Positions 34,580 through 40,634 of a DNA stretch of 40,634 nucleotides are shown here, piece by piece. Source of the DNA: Bacillota bacterium (lineage in GTDB: Bacteria > Bacillota > Clostridia > Christensenellales > UBA3700). The stretch lies in NCBI GenBank assembly GCA_023396095.1, contig JAEWXG010000007.1, forward strand, positions 1 to 40,634, in the 5' to 3' direction. The position numbers and the translations under genes were made by a program. The notes under the pieces are model-generated. The model worked only from the letters and a program-made list of their open reading frames with translations. It did no database searches and was not told the origin of the DNA. Position 1 is the first letter of the stretch; each line of letters begins with the position of its first letter.

Positions 34580-34599
34580 GAAAAAGGAGATGTTTATGT

Positions 34600-35178
34600 A
34601 TGAAAGTTGAAAATGTAGCAATTGTAAGTAGTGGACTTGTCGTTGCAAGAAAAAAAGCATTGCATCAATCTGACATTGCTGAAAGATATAAACAACTTAA
34701 TCTTAGATGCTTCAACAAAAATGGTTATATTGAAAATGAGTTTTTAGAGACGCTAGAAGCAAAAGAAATTATACATGAATCTTATTTAACAAAAGAAAAT
34801 GATATAGTAATAAGATTAACTGAACCTTTTACGGCAGTATATATCACTAAAAAAGATGTAGGTTATGTTGTTAGTTCTAACTTTTGCATTGTAAGATGTT
34901 CAAACAAATATGATCCAGTCTTTTTGTCGTATTACATAAATAGCGATAACACCAAGAAGCAACTTCTAAGCAACATACAAGGCTCGATTATGAAAAATAT
35001 TAATATGGCATCTATTGAAGGTATTGAAATTCCTAGAATACCGTTAAGTAAGCAAAAAATATTAGGTAAATTATTATTAGCTCAAACTTTGAAGATAATA
35101 TCTGCAAACAAAATCCTTGAATTAGAAGAGGATAAACAAAAAGCAATATTAGAAAAAATAACTTTTATGGAGGATTAA
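34600..35178 (+). CDS. Half-size type I restriction-modification specificity subunit (HsdS-like)
   Basis: A 192-residue protein with one target-recognition domain followed by one conserved helical region. VENVAIVSSGLVV at the start, DPVFLSYYINSDNTKKQLL in the middle and IPLSKQKILGKLLLAQ near the end are standard HsdS landmarks. Full HsdS has two such halves in about 400 residues, so this one would need to dimerise or act as a partner. The start at 34600 is chosen over the in-frame GTG at 34573, which precedes the AAGGAG (34584-34589). A four-codon overlapping frame (ATG at 34596) sits at the better spacing from that ribosome site. The gene leads the hsd operon and ends one base before hsdR. 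Confidence 0.75.
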   Translation: MKVENVAIVSSGLVVARKKALHQSDIAERYKQLNLRCFNKNGYIENEFLETLEAKEIIHESYLTKENDIVIRLTEPFTAVYITKKDVGYVVSSNFCIVRCSNKYDPVFLSYYINSDNTKKQLLSNIQGSIMKNINMASIEGIEIPRIPLSKQKILGKLLLAQTLKIISANKILELEEDKQKAILEKITFMED

Positions 35179-35179
35179 T

Positions 35180-38100
35180 ATGTATAGTAAAAAACTGTTA
35201 GAAAAAAATATCTCTAAAGAACCCGCTATTGAATTATTTAAAAAGTTAGGGTTCATATACATATCTCCTGAAGAGTGTATAATTCAAAGAAAAGGAAAAT
35301 ATGGATGCATTCTTCAAGACATATTAAGAGAACAATTAAAGAAAATAAATCAATTTGAATATAATGGAAAGGTTCAAAAATTTTCAAATTTCAATATTGA
35401 TAAGGCTATTACCGATATCGATGTTCCTATTCAAGAAGGATTAGTAGTTGCCAGTGAGAAAATACACAATATGCTTATAATGGGAAGAAGTTATGAAGAG
35501 CAAGTTGAAACGAGAAAAGTTTCTTTTGATCTCAATTATATAGATTGGGATCATCCTCAAAATAATGTATTCCATGTATCTGAAGAATTTGCTGTGGAAA
35601 GCCATGCGGGGGAGAAAAACGGAAGAGTTGACTTAGTGCTTTTCGTTAATGGTATACCATTTGCTGTTATCGAATGTAAGTCAGCTATTAAATCAGTTGA
35701 AGAAGGAGTCAAACAAAATATAAGGAATCAAACTGATTCATATATCCCTCAACTCTATAAATATGTTTCGCTTGTGGTTGCAAGTAACAAAAATGAAGTT
35801 AAATATGGTACAACAAAAACTACTAAGAAATTCTATTGTGTTTGGAAATATGAAAACGATGAAAAAGAATATATTGAAAATTTAGTAAAGAGTTTAAGAC
35901 TAGGAAGATTACCGACTTATCAAGACTATATTTTCACTGCAATAATGTCACCTGAAAGACTATTAGAGATAGCAAAATATTTTATAGTTTTTGATGCAAA
36001 CGTAAAAAAAGTTTGTCGTTATCAACAATTCTATGCGGTTAAAAATATAATTAGCACAATCAGCCAATATGCTCCAAACGGGAATAGACAAAGTGGGGTT
36101 ATTTGGCACACGCAAGGTAGTGGTAAATCTTTAACAATGGTTATGATTGCAAATTACATTCTAACCAATATTAATCCAGGGAAAAGTAAAGTTGTAATTG
36201 TTACTGATAGAAAAGAACTTGATAAGCAAATTGCAAAAACATTCAGCAATTCTAAGATTAGACCAGCTCGTGCAGTTAGCGGACGAAATCTTGTAGAATT
36301 AATTAACGAAGGAAAGGCTGATGTTATAACATCAATAATCAATAAGTTTTCTACAGCCGATAAATTAAATACTAGAGTTGATGATAGAGATATCTTTATT
36401 TTAGTTGATGAATCTCATAGAAGCAATTATGGTGAATTAGCTGTCAAAATGAGAAGAGTTTTTGCAAACGCTTGTTATATAGGATTTACTGGAACTCCGT
36501 TAATGAAAAACGATAAAACTGCAGTAAAGTTTGGTGGCAACTATATTCATAAGTATACAATCAAAGATGGCGTCGATGACAATGCCATTGTGCCTCTTGT
36601 TTATGAAGGTAGATTTGTCGAGCAAACAGTAGATGAAGCAAACATTGATTTGTGGTTTGAGAAGATTTGCAAAAAACTCACACCAAAGCAACAAGATGAA
36701 TTAAAAAGAAAGTGGAGTTCATTAAAGAAAATTACGAGTACATCTTCTAGAGTTGAAAGAATTGCTCTTGATATAGATGAACATTTTACTAACAACATTC
36801 AAGCTACTGGCTTTAAAGCATTACTTGCTACAAACTCTAAATTAGATGCAGTTAGATACTATAACATTTTTAAAACCATTAGTGATTTAGAAGTGGCTGT
36901 ATGTATTTCTGCTCCTGATGAAAGAGAAGGTTATGAAGATGATGATGAAAGTAAAATTCCTGAAGTATTAAAGTTTTGGGATGAAATGATGTCGAAGTAT
37001 TCAAGTGCTGACGATTATGAAGATAGTATTAAAAATAAATTCTGTGTTGGCGATATAGATATTCTTATTGTTTGTTCTAAACTTCTAACAGGATTTGATG
37101 CTCCAATATGTCAAGTTTTATACATTGATAAGCAATTAAAAGAGCATGGTTTATTGCAAGCAATAGCTAGAACAAACAGACTTTACGAAGGCAAAGATTA
37201 TGGCTTAATCGTTGATTATCGTGGTTTACTACCAGAATTGAATAGTGCCATGAATGTTTACTCGGGCGAAGGTGGTCTTGATAAGTTTGAAAAAGGTGAT
37301 CTTGATGGACTAATTACCGATGTTCTTAGTACAGTTTCATTATTAAGACAATCGTATACAAATTTGGAAAACATATTCGCTTCAATTGAAAATAAAGAAG
37401 ATGAAGAAGAATACGAAGTGTTTCTGGAAAAAGATGAGAAGATTAGAGTCCAATTCTACAACAATCTATGCGAGTTTGGAAAAAGATTATCTCTTGTGTT
37501 AAGTAGCGAAAATGCTTACTCAGCAATCGTTTACAGCAATCCCGCTGAAATGTGTACTTATAAGGACAAGTTTATCTTCTATTCCAAACTTCGTGTAATG
37601 ATTAAAAAAAGATGTGCTGAAACTATCGACAACAAAGATTACGAAAAAGAAATGCGTAATTTGTTAGATAAACACTTATCGGTTGTTGGTCTGAAAATTC
37701 TAACAAAGCCACTTGATATAATGAATAAAGGTGAACTCGAAAAAGAAATAGAAGAATTAGGTGGCAAATCATCAAAAGCAGATGCTATTAGATATAATCT
37801 AAGTAAAAACATCTCAATAAATTATGATACAAATCCTGCTTATTATGATAGTTTCTCAAAACGAATCAAGGACGTTTTAGAACAATATAAAGAAAAAGTA
37901 ATAAGTGATGCCGAGTATCTTCAAGCGATTACTAAAATTCTTGATGATTTTAGACAAAATAGAAGTGGAGTATCTTATCCAACAAACATTAAAATGAATG
38001 TTCATGCTCAAGCATTCTATGGTGTGATTTTACCTATTATCAATGATGGAGTTAGTGAAAATTATGATATTGAACTTATAGGCGATATTTCATTAAAGAT

Positions 38101-38287
38101 AGCAATGATTGTGCAAGAACGCACTAAAGTTGATTGGAGTGAAAACAAAGATGTTCATAATCAAATAGCACAAGATATAGATGATTTATTCTATGATTTA
38201 AAGAACGATGGCATTATAGATGTACCATATGAAAAAGTCGAAAAAATCATAGAAAATGTGACAATTGTTGCATTAAAGAGGTTCTAA
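35180..38287 (+). CDS. hsdR: Type I restriction endonuclease subunit R
   Basis: The translocating nuclease subunit, 1035 residues. The N-terminal HsdR_N nuclease has the PD-(D/E)xK core D151 ... E165-C166-K167 (GRVDLVL...AVIECKS). The superfamily 2 motor follows with Walker A GSGKS at 313-317 (HTQGSGKSLTM), the DExH box DESH at 410-413, motif III FTGTP and later KLLTGFDAP and QAIARTNR motifs. A helical C-terminal region, where MTase contact is made, completes the protein. GGAGG precedes the ATG. All key residues look intact, so the enzyme should be active when joined to HsdM and HsdS. Confidence 0.95.
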   Translation: MYSKKLLEKNISKEPAIELFKKLGFIYISPEECIIQRKGKYGCILQDILREQLKKINQFEYNGKVQKFSNFNIDKAITDIDVPIQEGLVVASEKIHNMLIMGRSYEEQVETRKVSFDLNYIDWDHPQNNVFHVSEEFAVESHAGEKNGRVDLVLFVNGIPFAVIECKSAIKSVEEGVKQNIRNQTDSYIPQLYKYVSLVVASNKNEVKYGTTKTTKKFYCVWKYENDEKEYIENLVKSLRLGRLPTYQDYIFTAIMSPERLLEIAKYFIVFDANVKKVCRYQQFYAVKNIISTISQYAPNGNRQSGVIWHTQGSGKSLTMVMIANYILTNINPGKSKVVIVTDRKELDKQIAKTFSNSKIRPARAVSGRNLVELINEGKADVITSIINKFSTADKLNTRVDDRDIFILVDESHRSNYGELAVKMRRVFANACYIGFTGTPLMKNDKTAVKFGGNYIHKYTIKDGVDDNAIVPLVYEGRFVEQTVDEANIDLWFEKICKKLTPKQQDELKRKWSSLKKITSTSSRVERIALDIDEHFTNNIQATGFKALLATNSKLDAVRYYNIFKTISDLEVAVCISAPDEREGYEDDDESKIPEVLKFWDEMMSKYSSADDYEDSIKNKFCVGDIDILIVCSKLLTGFDAPICQVLYIDKQLKEHGLLQAIARTNRLYEGKDYGLIVDYRGLLPELNSAMNVYSGEGGLDKFEKGDLDGLITDVLSTVSLLRQSYTNLENIFASIENKEDEEEYEVFLEKDEKIRVQFYNNLCEFGKRLSLVLSSENAYSAIVYSNPAEMCTYKDKFIFYSKLRVMIKKRCAETIDNKDYEKEMRNLLDKHLSVVGLKILTKPLDIMNKGELEKEIEELGGKSSKADAIRYNLSKNISINYDTNPAYYDSFSKRIKDVLEQYKEKVISDAEYLQAITKILDDFRQNRSGVSYPTNIKMNVHAQAFYGVILPIINDGVSENYDIELIGDISLKIAMIVQERTKVDWSENKDVHNQIAQDIDDLFYDLKNDGIIDVPYEKVEKIIENVTIVALKRF

Positions 38288-38289
38288 AC

Positions 38290-39012
38290 ATGAAATATGA
38301 TTTTACATACAATGGGAAAGTTATATCATATGAAATCATCCATAAAGATGTAAAAAATATCAACATTCGTGTAAAACCTGATGGACAAGTTGTCGTTTCT
38401 TGTAATAGTGGGGTTGATAATAAAACTATTGAAATAGAAATGATTAAGCGTGCTAGATGGTTATTAGAAACGATTAATGAATACAAAGCCAAGCTAATTG
38501 AATTTAATAATCCAGATCTTAAATTGGTTGATGGTGAAGCATTCTTGATGTTTGGAAAAATATTGAGAATCAAGAATGTTGAGGCGGATAAGTTCAAAGT
38601 TGAATATGATAACAACTATTTATATATTTACAAACATGATAAAAGAGGAATTAAGCAAAAGTTTGCAGAATGGTATAGGGACTTAGTTATTTCTAACTTT
38701 AATGAAATGGTTGATGATTTGCTAATGAAATTTGAAAAATATGGAATTCAAAAACCTAAAGTTATTATTAAGAATATGAAAACTCAATGGGGCAGTTGTA
38801 ACATTGATAAACGAATTATAACCCTAAATACTCAACTTGCAAAAGTTGATAAATTCTTGACGGAGTATGTTGTATGTCATGAACTTACCCATTTGAAATA
38901 TAGAAATCACAATCGAGATTTTTATACATTTCTAACAACAATGGTTCCAGATTGGAAGCAAAGAGAAAAATTATTAAGTAACATATTTATAAATCAAACA
39001 GGAGGATATTAA
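38290..39012 (+). CDS. YgjP-like (WLM/DUF45) zinc metallopeptidase in the hsd operon
   Basis: A 240-residue protein with the DUF45/YgjP layout. The N-terminal beta part (NINIRVKPDGQVVVS) is followed by KMKTQWGSCN-like WGSC before the active site, then the zinc site HELTH at 197-201 with H207 as likely third ligand (HExxH-x5-H) and E198 as base. It starts two bases after hsdR, using GAGG in the last hsdR codons, and ends one base before hsdM. It is therefore an integral gene of the operon. Proteins of this family are repeatedly found inside type I restriction operons, but their role there is unclear; processing or turnover of an Hsd subunit is one idea. Confidence 0.88.
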   Translation: MKYDFTYNGKVISYEIIHKDVKNINIRVKPDGQVVVSCNSGVDNKTIEIEMIKRARWLLETINEYKAKLIEFNNPDLKLVDGEAFLMFGKILRIKNVEADKFKVEYDNNYLYIYKHDKRGIKQKFAEWYRDLVISNFNEMVDDLLMKFEKYGIQKPKVIIKNMKTQWGSCNIDKRIITLNTQLAKVDKFLTEYVVCHELTHLKYRNHNRDFYTFLTTMVPDWKQREKLLSNIFINQTGGY

Positions 39013-39013
39013 T

Positions 39014-40525
39014 ATGACTAGTATGGAAGACATCGAAAGAGTGTTATGGAATGCAGCAGGTAGCTTCAGGGGAAAGATTGATAGTGGAAAATACAAAGAC
39101 TATATTCTATCAATGCTTTTTGTTAAGTACCTTAGCGATGCGGTAAAAGAAGCAAGAGATGAATTGCAAGACCGCTACAAAGGAGATGAAGAAAGAATAC
39201 AAAGGGCTCTTCAAAGAGGTAGATTCTTTGTCCCTGAAGAAGCATCTTTCGATTATTTATATGCAAACAAGAAAGCGTCAGATATTGGATCTAAAATCAA
39301 TATTGCTTTGAAGGCAATTGAAAATGCTAATGGTGGCAAACTTAGGAACATTTTCGGACAAATCGATTTTAACTCTCAAGAACTAGGTGATGCAAAAGAA
39401 AAGGTAGCACTTTTGAGCAACGTTTTAGAAGATTTTAAATCTATTGATTTAAGACCTCAACAACTCACAAGCATGGATGCAATTGGAGATGCATACATGT
39501 ATATGCTTGCTGTCTTTGCTAGCGATGCTGGTAAAAAAGGTGGCGAGTTCTATACACCTGAACAAGTATCTGAAATTTTAGCAAGACTTGTTGAGCCAAA
39601 AGAAAACGATAGAATCTATGATGGCACTTGTGGATCTGGTTCTCTTCTTATTAAAGCATTTAATCAAGTAAAAAACAAAAAAGCACAAATTTATGGTCAA
39701 GAGAGAAACTTCCAAACTTGGGGTTTGTGTCGAATGAATATGTTTATTCATGGGATTGATGATGCTATCATTTATCAAGGAGATACAATTGCAAATCCTC
39801 AAAACATCGAAGATGGAAAATTGATGCAGTTCCAATGTATCGTAGCAAATCCGCCATTTTCTTTAGATAAATGGGCTAACGGTTATGCAGCCGACAGCAA
39901 CGATAAAGACTTTAAAATGACTAATGATTTAGACATGTATCATCGTTTTGATTGGGGTGTTCCACCAAAGAGCAAGGGTGACTATGCGTTCATTCTTCAT
40001 ATGCTTCATTGTCTTGATGGTAATAATGGGAGAATGGCAACAATCATGCCTCATGGTGTTTTATTTAGAGGGGCAAGCGAAGGCGATATTAGAAAGAAAT
40101 TAATTGATTTAAATCTTCTTGATGCAGTTATTGGGCTACCTGCTAATCTTTTCTATGGTACAAGCATTCCTGCATGTATTCTTGTTTTCAAAAAAGGCAG
40201 AACAAGCAAGGACGTTTTATTCATTGATGCTTCTAAAGAATTTGAACAAGGAAAGAATCAAAATAAACTAAGATTACAAGATATAGAAAAAATTGTAGAA
40301 ACATATAAGGCAAGAGTTGAACTTCTAAAATATAGTCATATTGCAACACTTGATGAAATAAAAGAGAATGATTATAACTTAAACATTCCACGTTATGTTG
40401 ATACTTTTGAAGAAGAAGAGCAAATTGATATTCATGAAGTGATGTCAGAAATCAAAGATTTAGAACAACAAAGAGCAGAGCTTGATAAGGAAATAGAAGC
40501 GTATTTAAAAGAATTAGGTCTTTAA
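39014..40525 (+). CDS. hsdM: Type I restriction-modification methyltransferase subunit M
   Basis: An adenine-N6 DNA methyltransferase, 503 residues. The N-terminal HsdM_N helical domain starts MEDIERVLWNAAGSFRGKID. The SAM-binding motif I is DGTCGSGS at 203-210 (common form DPACGTGG), and the catalytic motif IV is NPPF starting at N279. KGDYAFILHML and GRMATIMPHGVLFRG are conserved later motifs. The C-terminal ~50 residues form a Glu/Lys/Gln coiled coil that contacts HsdS. GGAGG lies just before the ATG, in the end of the metallopeptidase gene. All catalytic parts are present. It should methylate the sites protected from HsdR. Confidence 0.96.
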   Translation: MTSMEDIERVLWNAAGSFRGKIDSGKYKDYILSMLFVKYLSDAVKEARDELQDRYKGDEERIQRALQRGRFFVPEEASFDYLYANKKASDIGSKINIALKAIENANGGKLRNIFGQIDFNSQELGDAKEKVALLSNVLEDFKSIDLRPQQLTSMDAIGDAYMYMLAVFASDAGKKGGEFYTPEQVSEILARLVEPKENDRIYDGTCGSGSLLIKAFNQVKNKKAQIYGQERNFQTWGLCRMNMFIHGIDDAIIYQGDTIANPQNIEDGKLMQFQCIVANPPFSLDKWANGYAADSNDKDFKMTNDLDMYHRFDWGVPPKSKGDYAFILHMLHCLDGNNGRMATIMPHGVLFRGASEGDIRKKLIDLNLLDAVIGLPANLFYGTSIPACILVFKKGRTSKDVLFIDASKEFEQGKNQNKLRLQDIEKIVETYKARVELLKYSHIATLDEIKENDYNLNIPRYVDTFEEEEQIDIHEVMSEIKDLEQQRAELDKEIEAYLKELGL

Positions 40526-40542
40526 AAGGAGGGATTTGAAAA

Positions 40543-40634
40543 ATGGAAAATGAAAACCAAACAACTGAAAAAGTAATCCCTAATGTTGAAGATAGTGGAA
40601 AAACTATCACCAATGTTCCCAATTTGAGATTTTC
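40543..40634 (+). CDS. hsdS: Start of a second HsdS specificity subunit (cut by window edge)
   Basis: AAAGGAGGG (40525-40533) precedes an ATG at 40543, and the frame is open to the edge (30 codons). The visible end reads NVPNLRF, which matches the usual N-terminal landmark of HsdS (N-V-P-x-L-R-F-P). It sits right after hsdM, the standard place for hsdS. The first ~24 residues are an acidic/Asn extension before the landmark. Length and target-recognition domains lie outside the window. Confidence 0.72.
   Translation, partial: MENENQTTEKVIPNVEDSGKTITNVPNLRF

Noticed and set aside
34573..34599. Longer half-HsdS start at the GTG at 34573
   Set aside because: It lies within the CGTGACAA repeat at the predicted transcription start and before the ribosome site; the ATG at 34600 fits family starts better.

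Overview
The window is AT-rich bacterial chromosome using the standard code: TGA ends cinA and tryptophan is TGG. It most resembles an AT-rich Bacillota. The order ftsK-rimO-pgsA-cinA-recA-rny is a familiar clostridial housekeeping arrangement, and rimO is usual in Clostridia but normally absent from Bacilli, so I lean towards a clostridial lineage. I cannot name the genus.

Left part (1-10.9 kb): the edge of an unidentified leftward gene, then rightward housekeeping genes. These are the DNA translocase ftsK, the ribosomal-protein methylthiotransferase rimO, the phospholipid synthase pgsA, a shortened cinA, recA, RNase Y (rny, with its own promoter and a 5' UTR inverted repeat) and purB. purB ends at a two-way terminator shared with a leftward pair of membrane-protein genes. 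One of these is a 677-residue protein with a degenerate signal-peptidase-like domain. The other is a 36-residue membrane peptide translated right behind it.

Middle (13.0-32.0 kb): a type IV pilus locus. A promoter drives pilC-pilM-pilN-pilO, a giant 2947-residue pilin-like protein, two minor pilins, the prepilin peptidase pilD and the ATPase pilB. A second promoter drives the likely major pilin, which ends at a hairpin terminator. A third promoter overlaps that terminator and drives two more pilin-like genes, the first apparently leaderless. PilM/N/O and an MshEN-type PilB mark this as a type IVa-like machine rather than a minimal Com pseudopilus. No retraction ATPase pilT is present here. 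The giant protein lacks Glu5, begins like PilX/GspK and carries beta-helix-like repeats, so it is a good candidate for a pilus-tip adhesin.

Right part (32.0-34.2 kb): a leftward tRNA-Trp with an unusual C33, divergent from proC-rnhA through interlocked promoters, followed by a six-tRNA array (Pro, Ile2, Asp, Phe, Thr, Tyr). After the array comes about 400 bases of non-coding DNA with short direct repeats. Then a type I restriction-modification operon runs off the right edge: half-size specificity subunit, hsdR, a YgjP-like metallopeptidase, hsdM and the start of a second hsdS. The position behind a tRNA array suggests an accessory island, although no integrase is visible.
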